Shown here piece by piece: positions 1 through 6,653 of a stretch of DNA of 29,140 bases. The stretch spans positions 1-29,140 of the forward strand of contig JAEWMO010000088.1 in NCBI GenBank assembly GCA_023457135.1, written 5' to 3'. The translations under genes and the position numbers were made by a program. This DNA comes from Methanobacteriota archaeon. Its GTDB lineage: Archaea > Halobacteriota > Methanomicrobia > Methanomicrobiales > Methanoculleaceae. Every line of letters begins with the position of its first letter. Positions within the stretch are counted from its first letter, which is position 1. The notes under the pieces are model-generated. The model had not been told where the DNA came from. It worked only from the letters and a program-made list of their open reading frames with translations, and did not search any database.

Positions 1-1
1 C

Positions 2-2824
2 GAGGAGATCAAGCAGCTGATGCAGATGTTCGTCTACGAGATGACCCAGATGATGGTCGCCCGGGGCGGCCAGGTGGTCTTCTCGTCGGTCCAGCTCTCC
101 CCCGGCGTCCCCACCCTCTGGCAGGACAAGCCCTGCGTCTACCGCGGGAAGGTCTGGGACGGGGAGCAGGCGCCGCTCCGGACCTATGGCGAGTTCGAAC
201 GGGAGGTCCGGCTCCTCTTCAAGGCGCTGATGGAGGTGATGCTCGAGGGGGACTACTGGGGCAAACCCTTCTCCTTCCCGAAACCCGAGATCAGCATCGA
301 GCCCGACTTCCTTGCCGAGAACGAGGAGTTCAACCGCGAGCACCCGGATCTTCCCACCTACCACGACCTCTACCTGATGACGTTTGAGCTCGCGTCCAAG
401 TACGGCACCCCCTACTACGACAACCAGATCCCCGGCTACCGGGGCGCCGGTGAGGGGATCTCGTGCTACCAGTGCCTTGCGGGCGACGAACTCATCCCGG
501 TGGCCGGCGACGACAGCTGGATCACCGTGAGACCTATCCAGGACCTCTTCAAGGCCGCAGCGAAGAACGGGCGGCGGATCGACCCATTCGGCACGGAGTT
601 CGCCTACTACGACGGGATGGCGCCGAGCGTTGACTTCGCCACCCTGGACTCGTCCCTCCGCCCCTTCCGCGGCGTGATGCGCCGGCGGTATACCGGGGAC
701 CTTCTCAGGATCACCCTAGAGTCGGGCCGGGCGATCACTGTCACGCCCGACCACCCAGTCTACCACCTCAATGGTGACGGCTTTGCGCGAGCGGCGGCGG
801 GAGACCTCAAGGCAGGCGACTACCTGCCGGTACTGAAGGCGGGCGGGTTCTGCGAGAGCCCGGTCGCGGAGATCGACGTCGCGGAGGTCCTCGCGAAGGC
901 AGGCCACGCGAGCGAGGTCCGCGCCACGGAGGAGACCGTGAATATCCGCGGGGCAAAACACCCCGGCCTCCCCCGCATCCTCCCGGTCAGCCGCGACCTC
1001 GCGGCGTTCCTCGGCTACTACCTTGCGGTGGGCTCAAGCGAGCGGACCGGGCGGCGCTACACGGTCAGGCTCTCGCTCCCGAAGCATGGTTGGGACCTTG
1101 CGGCGGATGCCGCCGGGTGCATCCGCGCCGCCCTGGGGTTCGAGCCGCAGGTCCGCGAGTCGGCAGCGGGAACTGATATCGTCGTCAACAGCAAACTCGT
1201 TTACCTCCTGGTCGACGCCCTAGGTTGCGGCTCTTCCGACGGCGGCAGGACGGTGCCGGACCTCCTCTTCAACCTCGATGCGACGCTCGTGGGCGACTAC
1301 CTCGGCGCGGCCTTCAGCATCGCGGAGAAGAGAGCCTCCCTGCGCCGCCCCCGGAGCATCAGGCTGACGGCAGCCTCCCGTGATGCGGCCCAGAAACTGG
1401 TCTGGCTGACGCAGCAGATCGGCGTCCAGATGAACTACGTCAAACGGGCGACACGGGTCTGGCGGCATGGCAACGGAGATCCAGAGGAGCGATACATCTG
1501 CAGGATCACAGATCAGGAGCAGATCGACCGGTTCGCAAGCGCGACCGGATGCTTCGAAGAGGTGCCACGGGGCCGGCAGACTGGAGGCGCCTTCTCCCGC
1601 CTCCCGGAGAGCGCGACCTCTGCCGGGTATACCGCCGTCGCCTGCGCAAGCAGGTGCAGTCTCGGCGGGATGGAAGGGGTCCAGGTCTCGCTCGTCCTCC
1701 CACCCATCGCGCGCACGGCCGGGGCGAACCGGCTCGCCGACGGGGACGTCCACCCGCTCCGGATTCGCTCGATCGAACCGGTCGAGCACGACGGCTACGT
1801 CTACGATCTCGTCGATGTCGCCGATACCCACACCTTCGCGAATGTGTTCGGGATCGTGACCGGAAACTGTTGCGCTTACCAGTTCTCCTCGCTCGCTGAC
1901 GAGGACGCCGGGTTTGAGGATAAACTCTACTTCCGCGAGGGGAAACACTTCTCGATGGGCTCCTGGCAGGTGATGTCCATCAACTGCCCGCGGGCGGCGT
2001 ATAAGGCGGAGGGCAACCAGGAGCGGCTCTTTGCCGAACTGAAGGCGCTCATGGACATCGCCGTCGACCTCTTCCGGATCAAACGCCGGTGGATGTCGCT
2101 GATCCGGACGAACGGCCGGATGCCGTTTGCGATGCAGCGTCCCAAAGACCCGAACACCGGCGAGCGCGGCGCCGTCGCCGTGGACCTCGAAGGCCTCGTC
2201 TACACCATCGGTGTCGTCGGCGTCAACGAGATGGTGCAGCACTTCACCGGCCACCAGCTCCACGAGTCGAAGGACGCGTTCCGCCTCGCCGTCCGGGCCA
2301 TGACGGAACTCGAGATGTACTCCCGCGAACTCTCAAAGAAGCACAATATGACGATCGCCCTCGCCCGCACCCCGGCGGAGACGACCGGCCAGCGGTTCGC
2401 GGTCGCCGACCTCCTCGATGAGCGGTTCAGGGACCACACGCTCAAGGTCATCAAGGGCGACGTCGATAAGGCGCTCGATATGCTCGGCACGACGCTCGAT
2501 CTCCCGATCTACTACACCAACGGGACCCACGTCACCCCGGCGGCCCCGGTCCCGCTCACGAAGAGGATCGAGATCGAGCACGTCTTCTTCCCGGTCGTCG
2601 ACGGCGGGAACATCTTCCATATCTGGCTGGGGGAGGCGCGCCCCGACCCCCGCGGGCTGATGGAGATGGCGATGAACCTCTGCCGGACGACCCAGATCGG
2701 CTACTTCGCCTTCACTCGGGACCTGACGGTCTCCCTCAAGGAGTACCGGGAGTTGAAACCGGCCCGCCAGGACCGGGGAACCGGAGCAGGCATCTCCCCC
2801 GCGGCCGACCGGGCGGATGCCTGA
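2..2824 (+). CDS. nrdD: Anaerobic (class III) ribonucleoside-triphosphate reductase-like protein, 5' end outside window, contains an intein
   Basis: The reading frame is open to the left edge, so the start and the N-terminal part (probably including any ATP-cone) are missing. About 475 extein residues are visible. They match the NrdD barrel: the finger-loop double cysteine created by splicing (CYQ joined to CCAYQF), then SINCPRAAY, the YYTNGTHV segment, and the FHIWLGE and GYFAFTRDLTV strands near the C-terminus. The family converts NTPs to dNTPs without oxygen, using a thiyl radical on the finger-loop cysteine that is generated from a C-terminal glycyl radical. Odd point: after GYFAFTRDLTV the family normally continues into a Cys-rich zinc ribbon and an RVxGY glycyl-radical motif. 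Here only a 30-residue Ala/Arg-rich tail with no cysteine follows before TGA, and no other frame restores the module. It may be a split enzyme, an inactive paralogue or a divergent subfamily. No nrdG activator gene is in the window. Confidence 0.85.
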   Translation, partial: EEIKQLMQMFVYEMTQMMVARGGQVVFSSVQLSPGVPTLWQDKPCVYRGKVWDGEQAPLRTYGEFEREVRLLFKALMEVMLEGDYWGKPFSFPKPEISIEPDFLAENEEFNREHPDLPTYHDLYLMTFELASKYGTPYYDNQIPGYRGAGEGISCYQCLAGDELIPVAGDDSWITVRPIQDLFKAAAKNGRRIDPFGTEFAYYDGMAPSVDFATLDSSLRPFRGVMRRRYTGDLLRITLESGRAITVTPDHPVYHLNGDGFARAAAGDLKAGDYLPVLKAGGFCESPVAEIDVAEVLAKAGHASEVRATEETVNIRGAKHPGLPRILPVSRDLAAFLGYYLAVGSSERTGRRYTVRLSLPKHGWDLAADAAGCIRAALGFEPQVRESAAGTDIVVNSKLVYLLVDALGCGSSDGGRTVPDLLFNLDATLVGDYLGAAFSIAEKRASLRRPRSIRLTAASRDAAQKLVWLTQQIGVQMNYVKRATRVWRHGNGDPEERYICRITDQEQIDRFASATGCFEEVPRGRQTGGAFSRLPESATSAGYTAVACASRCSLGGMEGVQVSLVLPPIARTAGANRLADGDVHPLRIRSIEPVEHDGYVYDLVDVADTHTFANVFGIVTGNCCAYQFSSLADEDAGFEDKLYFREGKHFSMGSWQVMSINCPRAAYKAEGNQERLFAELKALMDIAVDLFRIKRRWMSLIRTNGRMPFAMQRPKDPNTGERGAVAVDLEGLVYTIGVVGVNEMVQHFTGHQLHESKDAFRLAVRAMTELEMYSRELSKKHNMTIALARTPAETTGQRFAVADLLDERFRDHTLKVIKGDVDKALDMLGTTLDLPIYYTNGTHVTPAAPVPLTKRIEIEHVFFPVVDGGNIFHIWLGEARPDPRGLMEMAMNLCRTTQIGYFAFTRDLTVSLKEYRELKPARQDRGTGAGISPAADRADA
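473..1867 (+). mobile_element. In-frame intein (465 aa) in NrdD with degenerate LAGLIDADG endonuclease
   Basis: The intein starts at Cys1 (CLAGDELIPV, block A) and ends at Asn465 (FGIVTGN), followed by extein Cys+1. Block B (TPDH) places Thr91 and His94 as expected for the Hint fold, and block F (VYDLVDVADTHTF) precedes the terminus. The penultimate residue is Gly rather than the usual His, seen in a minority of inteins. A middle region of about 300 residues corresponds to a LAGLIDADG homing endonuclease, but both motifs have lost their acidic catalytic residue: FLGYYLAVG has Val186, and YLGAAFSIA has Ile283, where Asp/Glu is expected. It therefore looks able to splice but unable to home. G+C content resembles the host gene, which suggests long residence. 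Splicing itself is inferred from the motifs. Confidence 0.92.
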
Positions 2825-2825
2825 C

Positions 2826-2863
2826 CAGGATCATACCTTTTTTGACATTTCGGGATGATCCTG
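2826..2863 (+). terminator. Inverted repeat with internal T-run after nrdD
   Basis: CAGGATCAT at 2826-2834 is the exact reverse complement of ATGATCCTG at 2855-2863, separated by 20 bases that contain a run of six T (2838-2843). It begins just after the nrdD stop codon. A T-run here fits archaeal termination, and the flanking 9-bp arms could form a hairpin or a protein-binding palindrome upstream of the DUF1786 gene. Confidence 0.5.
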
Positions 2864-2911
2864 ATAGGAGACCGCCCGGCGCGACGCTGCAGCGGTTCGT
2901 GAGGCTTACCC

Positions 2912-3946
2912 ATGATCGATCTCAAAACCTCGCTTCTTGCGATCGACGTCGGCAGGGGCACCCAGGACATCCTGGTCTACGAGCCCGGCCGGTCGATCGA
3001 GAATAGCATCAAACTGGTCCTCCCCTCCCCGACCGTGGTCGTGGCAGGAAAGATCCAGGAGGCGACCCGGGCCGGGCTCCCGGTCTTCCTCGAAGGGTTC
3101 CTGATGGGCGGCGGCGCGAACACCGGCGCGATACACGAGCATCTGGCGGCAGGCCTCTCCGTCTCCGCCACCCCCGAGGCCGCGGCGACCCTCCACGACG
3201 ACCCGGAGCGGGTCCGGGCGATGGGGATCGATATCCGCCCCGCCCCTCCGGGCGACGACGCAGTGAGGATCCGCACCACCGACTACATGGAGCCGGAACT
3301 CAGGAAAACCCTCTCCCTCTTCGGCGTTGCTTACCCGGAAAACGTCGCGATAGCGGTCCAGGACCACGGCTACTCCCCGCACCGGAGCAACCGTATCCAC
3401 CGGTTCGAACTGATGCGGGAGCGGCTGGAGGCCGGGGACTGGGACCTCCTCTCGCTCGTTGCCGACCCCCCGCTCACCGATATGACCCGGATGCAGGCTG
3501 CCCGGTCTCAGGCACCGGACGCGCTCGTCACCGATACGGGGCCTGTCGCCCTCATCGGAGCGCTCTGCGACCCACGGGTGCGGCGAATGGCGGAATCCGG
3601 GGTGACCCTCGTCAATGCCGGGAACGGGCACACTCTCTGCTTCACCCTGAAAGGGCAGGAGATCTACGGGCTCTTCGAGCACCACACCGGCGCACTCGAT
3701 CCAGAGAAACTGCAGCACTATATCCGGCGGCTCGCCGACGGCACACTCACCTCAGAGGAGGTCTTCGACGACGGCGGCCACGGGGCGGCGGTCAGAAAAC
3801 CCCTCGCCACGAGCGCCGTGGCGATCACCGGCCCGAACCGGCTCCGTCTGCTCCCGGAAGCCTACCAGGCGGCGCCCTTCGCGGACATGATGCTCTCGGG
3901 CTGTTTCGGGCTCGCACATCTCTGGAAGACGTTCAGGGAGGGGTGA
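2912..3946 (+). CDS. DUF1786 family protein (ASKHA-like fold)
   Basis: A 344-residue cytosolic protein. The N-terminal AIDVGRGTQDILVYE resembles the phosphate-1 loop of actin/Hsp70/sugar-kinase (ASKHA) ATPases (DxGxGTxD). VTLVNAGNGHTLCFTL near residues 230-245 resembles a phosphate-2 loop. The overall pattern matches DUF1786, a family found in archaea and some bacteria and often labelled as pyruvate formate-lyase activating enzyme-like although it has no radical-SAM CxxxCxxC motif, and none is seen here. The start is supported by GAGG seven bases upstream of the ATG. It follows nrdD by 87 bases on the same strand, so co-expression with a glycyl-radical-family enzyme is possible, although a palindrome with a T-run lies between them. 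The function is unknown and ATP binding is inferred from the motifs only. Confidence 0.75.
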   Translation: MIDLKTSLLAIDVGRGTQDILVYEPGRSIENSIKLVLPSPTVVVAGKIQEATRAGLPVFLEGFLMGGGANTGAIHEHLAAGLSVSATPEAAATLHDDPERVRAMGIDIRPAPPGDDAVRIRTTDYMEPELRKTLSLFGVAYPENVAIAVQDHGYSPHRSNRIHRFELMRERLEAGDWDLLSLVADPPLTDMTRMQAARSQAPDALVTDTGPVALIGALCDPRVRRMAESGVTLVNAGNGHTLCFTLKGQEIYGLFEHHTGALDPEKLQHYIRRLADGTLTSEEVFDDGGHGAAVRKPLATSAVAITGPNRLRLLPEAYQAAPFADMMLSGCFGLAHLWKTFREG

Positions 3947-3985
3947 GGGGGCTCCGGATCGCAGAAAAGAGAGAGGTTCCGGCGC

Positions 3986-5542
3986 TCAGGCTCCGGTCCA
4001 CCCGAACAACCCGCCGAAGAACCGCGCGATCCAGTCAAACGGCGACGATGACGAGTCGCCGGGGTTCTCTCCCCCTTCGCCCTCTTCGAGGGTCTGGATG
4101 GCCGCCAGTTTCTCGAGGCCGAGAGCCTGGATGGCATCCTGGTGCTCGACCGCCCCGGCTACGATCGCCTCGTAACCGATCCCCCGTTGCCACGCCCCGG
4201 TCATCGTCTCCGACGGATCGAGCATCGAGTCCTCGATGCCCGCAGCCGCGTAGATCTCAGGGAGAGACCGGCTCTCCGCCGGGACAGCAGCACCGTCGGG
4301 CCGGATCGAGAGCACCGGATCGGAGAGGGCCGTCGAGGGGATCTCCTGGCCGTCGATGAAGGCGTAGGCCCGGAAGGCAAAGAGGTCCGGCTTCGCCGAG
4401 AGGTTGGTGACCAGCCGCTCCTCAGGCAGGGTGAGGTCCGCAAGCGCCAGCCTTCCGGTCCGGGTGACGACCGAGAACTCCCAGACGCCGCGCTCCCCGT
4501 CACGGAGGCTCCGCGGCCCGCCGAGCCGCGTGATCTCGTAGACCCCGGTCTCTCCCGGCGGCGGCACCAGGACGACATACGCCTCGTCGCCCTCCGAGAG
4601 CGTTATATTCCGCGCCTCGACCGTCACGGTGACGGTGAACGTCTCCCCCTCAAAGACTGCCCGCGGGTGCCGGCCGCCGAGGATCATGGCCGTGTCGAGC
4701 AGCCAGTCGAGGTTCGCGATCTCCACGCCGCTCCGGGTGAGGACGACGTCTTCCGGGGTCCGGTCGAGGAGCGTCCCGACGCCCCTGACGATCAGCCCGT
4801 CGCGCGGGACAGCAACCGACGGCGGTGCCTCCGGCTCGTCCTCGGCGGGAGTGTACGTGGACACGGGACTGATGAGCTGGTGGCCGCCCAGGGGCAGCTC
4901 ACGGTCGTAATACTGGTGAGCCCGGGCCATCGTCGCGTTCGGCCGCGGCGGAGCCTCCCGCTCCAGGGTGGGTATCGGGGACGGGTCCTCTTCCTCTTCC
5001 TCCTCTTCCTCACCCTCTTCGGTCGCGGTCACCGTCAGGGTGGGCTCCGGCGAGGCCGTTGCGGTCAGGGAAACGATGTCCATCGTCGTCACGTTCTCCC
5101 CGGGCCCCGTACCGTCGGTATCGTTTGGAGACGAGCCGGAGGTGGCGGGAGGAGCGGGAGTCTCCGTCGCCTCCATGGTCGGCTCCGTCTCTACCACGGT
5201 CGGTTCGGTCTCCGCCGGGGTGATTGCAAAGGTCACCGCCCTCTCCGTCACCGGTTTCTCCGCCGGCTCCGGCGTGGCCCCGGCAATGGACGGCACCTTC
5301 GCGGTGACGGGCTTCTCGCTGCTGCTGTTCTCATCGACCAGTATACCGCCGTCCTCTGCGGGGGCCGGGAGTGCGGTCGCGAGAGGAGCGGCCAGAACGA
5401 CACAGAACACGACCAGCAGTAGTACAGGAATACGTCCGCAAGAAAGACCCCCCTTCAGGGATCCAGATGCACTGTGCACTTTGTTCGCGGGTTCTGCTGC
5501 GGATAGCGCAGGATCCACCATCCGTCCGGATCCTCGGTTCAT
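3986..5542 (-). CDS. Secreted or surface-anchored protein with Thr/Pro/Glu-rich stalk, unknown function
   Basis: A 518-residue protein. About 35 polar residues precede a hydrophobic signal segment (residues ~38-58, IPVLLLVVFCVVLAAPLATA) with an Ala-rich cleavage region. Residues ~60-200 are low complexity, rich in Thr, Pro, Glu and Ser, and include an unbroken acidic run of eight Glu near residue 180; this looks like an extended, probably glycosylated stalk (several NxT/NxS sites). The second half is a beta-rich globular region I do not recognise. The C-terminus ends in an aromatic amphipathic segment (FDWIARFFGGLFGW) that could contact the membrane. A second ATG seven codons downstream is an alternative start; the TATA box position favours a leaderless or nearly leaderless transcript beginning at the chosen ATG. 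It is convergent with the DUF1786 gene. Confidence 0.7.
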   Translation of the reverse strand: MNRGSGRMVDPALSAAEPANKVHSASGSLKGGLSCGRIPVLLLVVFCVVLAAPLATALPAPAEDGGILVDENSSSEKPVTAKVPSIAGATPEPAEKPVTERAVTFAITPAETEPTVVETEPTMEATETPAPPATSGSSPNDTDGTGPGENVTTMDIVSLTATASPEPTLTVTATEEGEEEEEEEEDPSPIPTLEREAPPRPNATMARAHQYYDRELPLGGHQLISPVSTYTPAEDEPEAPPSVAVPRDGLIVRGVGTLLDRTPEDVVLTRSGVEIANLDWLLDTAMILGGRHPRAVFEGETFTVTVTVEARNITLSEGDEAYVVLVPPPGETGVYEITRLGGPRSLRDGERGVWEFSVVTRTGRLALADLTLPEERLVTNLSAKPDLFAFRAYAFIDGQEIPSTALSDPVLSIRPDGAAVPAESRSLPEIYAAAGIEDSMLDPSETMTGAWQRGIGYEAIVAGAVEHQDAIQALGLEKLAAIQTLEEGEGGENPGDSSSSPFDWIARFFGGLFGWTGA

Positions 5543-5565
5543 GGTTCTCCCATGGAGCGCGCACT

Positions 5566-5580
5566 GATATAAATAATTTC
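5566..5580 (-). promoter_or_regulatory. TATA box/BRE for the secreted-protein gene
   Basis: On the minus strand the sequence GGAAATTATTTATATC gives a purine-rich BRE followed by an archaeal TATA box, centred about 28 bases before the ATG at 5542. This predicts transcription starting close to the start codon. The same bases read TATAAATA on the plus strand, so a divergent plus-strand transcript into 5597-5900 is also possible. Confidence 0.6.
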
Positions 5581-5886
5581 CGGATCAGAGCCCGCTCAAC
5601 ACCCCGCGCTCCGATCGGCCCTGCGAGAGCGTTCCCTGAGCCTCAGGGGGCCTGCCACACGGGAACGGTGTGGGACCGGCACGGATCAACCCTCCCGCGA
5701 GCGTGAAGCCCGGTGAGACTGGGCCGGGCCGGGGACCGGCAACCGCCGCCGCCCGCAGGACCTTCATCGGATAAACGTTGATCCGGCCGGGCTAACGCCG
5801 GGGCTCTACAGTCTGCAAAGACACAGCATCCTACCGGAAGCGCCTGGAGATATCCGTGACGGGAGAGTTCCGGAACGGTTACAGTC
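5581..5886. other. Gene-free region with strong RNA-like secondary structure (candidate ncRNA, strand uncertain)
   Basis: No credible protein gene lies here. The region holds nested complementary segments. CCGGC, a bulged A, then CGGATCAAC (5676-5690) pair with GTTGATCCG then GCCGG (5777-5790), giving 14 base pairs with one bulge. Inside it TGAAG (5704-5708) pairs with CTTCA (5762-5766). Inside that are two hairpins: CCCGG/CTGGG (5709-5723, loop TGAGA) and GCCGG/CCGGC (5728-5740, loop GGA). Further upstream are CCCTGA/TCAGGG (about 5634-5651) and CCACAC/GTGTGG (about 5655-5673). This is the layout of a multibranched RNA, not of random spacer. I do not recognise an RNase P, SRP or other known RNA motif. 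Confidence 0.4.
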
Positions 5887-5892
5887 AAAAAA
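5887..5892 (-). terminator. T-run terminator after nusA
   Basis: Six consecutive T on the minus strand lie about ten bases after the nusA stop codon. This fits archaeal RNA polymerase termination and marks the end of the RNA polymerase operon. Confidence 0.6.
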
Positions 5893-5901
5893 GAGGAGTG
5901 T

Positions 5902-6351
5902 TCAGGCAGTCTCGTTCTGCATCAGCTGGACATCGGCGATGTCATGCTGCCGCTGTGCAAGAACCTTTGCCTTGAAGATATTCTTCCCTGCTTTGCCGAT
6001 GGCAAGACCGCGGTCCTCGTCCCGCACCTCGACGAAGGCGACCTGCAGATCCTCTTCGTTCGTGTCGAAGTCGATGCCGGTGACCTGGGCGGGGAGGAAA
6101 CAGTTCCTGAGGAACTGGGCCGGGTCTGCGGAGTACTCCACGACCTCGATCCTCTTGCCCATAACCTCGGAGGCCTTCTTGATGCTCGATCCGCTCTTGC
6201 CGATGGCAAGGCCCATGTCGCCGGGGTTGATCACGAAGATGATGCGCTCGTTGCGGTTGTCGACGATACAATCGCGGCTGCCTGCGCCGGTAAGGCTCTC
6301 GAACTGGGAGATGAGGCGCATGCACTCCTCAGTCAGTACGACCTGTGGCAT
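5902..6351 (-). CDS. nusA: Archaeal NusA-like transcription factor
   Basis: A 149-residue protein made of two KH RNA-binding domains, each with the GxxG loop: GLAIGKSG at residues 47-54 and GLAIGKAG at 115-122. It lacks the N-terminal RNA polymerase-binding and S1 domains of bacterial NusA, as is normal for the archaeal form (about 140-150 residues). It is the last gene of the RNA polymerase operon, three bases after rpl30e, so it is translated from the same transcript. The family is thought to act in transcription elongation or termination, but the archaeal role is less well defined than the bacterial one. A T-run terminator follows immediately. Confidence 0.95.
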   Translation of the reverse strand: MPQVVLTEECMRLISQFESLTGAGSRDCIVDNRNERIIFVINPGDMGLAIGKSGSSIKKASEVMGKRIEVVEYSADPAQFLRNCFLPAQVTGIDFDTNEEDLQVAFVEVRDEDRGLAIGKAGKNIFKAKVLAQRQHDIADVQLMQNETA

Positions 6352-6354
6352 CGT

Positions 6355-6642
6355 CTACACTCTCGCAACGCTCAAGATATCGGATTCACCGGGCTCGACC
6401 ACGGCAAGCGCGCTCACGACGTAGGGCATACCGCAGGCTTTCCCGAGCTGGACGCTCGATCCCTCGTAGACGTAGACCGGGACATCGGTTTCTTTCACGA
6501 GATTTTTGACGGATTCAGGGCTGTTAGCGGCCACCACAACAAGTCTGGCCTTGCCTTCCTCGATGCATTCCCGGGTCTTGTTCTGACCGAGGAACACTTT
6601 ACCAGTCTTCACGGCTTTGCGGAGTGAAGCATTAAAGTCCAT
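6355..6642 (-). CDS. rpl30e: Ribosomal protein L30e
   Basis: A 95-residue protein of the L7Ae/L30e fold. It shows the typical features: TGKVFLGQNKT near the N-terminus, ARLVVVAANSP as a central strand, and the conserved VPVYVYEGSSVQLGKACG segment that contacts kinked RNA. It is a component of the large ribosomal subunit. It sits between rpoA2 (11 bases upstream) and nusA (3 bases downstream), the standard archaeal position. AGGAGA eight bases before the ATG supports the start. Confidence 0.97.
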   Translation of the reverse strand: MDFNASLRKAVKTGKVFLGQNKTRECIEEGKARLVVVAANSPESVKNLVKETDVPVYVYEGSSVQLGKACGMPYVVSALAVVEPGESDILSVARV

Positions 6643-6653
6643 AGATAGTTCTC

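Noticed and set aside
1220..2263. Long minus-strand open frame opposite nrdD
   Set aside because: It is a by-product of GC-rich third-position codon use; the product is Asp/Arg/Val-rich with no recognisable motif, and it lies opposite well-conserved NrdD and intein motifs.
3947..3985. Terminator hairpin between the convergent DUF1786 and secreted-protein genes
   Set aside because: Only 39 bases separate the stops and I see no convincing inverted repeat or T-run on either strand.
5640..5740. Cobalamin riboswitch on the plus strand
   Set aside because: GGGAA, a GGTG hairpin, a CCCGC-like segment and GAAGCCCGGTGAGAC recall riboswitch core elements, but their spacing is wrong, no true B12 box follows, and no plus-strand gene lies downstream (the next DNA is antisense to nusA).
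5581..5886. RNase P RNA or SRP RNA gene
   Set aside because: Neither the GAGGAAAGTCC-type core of RNase P RNA nor the GGAAGGGAGCAG-type SRP core was found on either strand.
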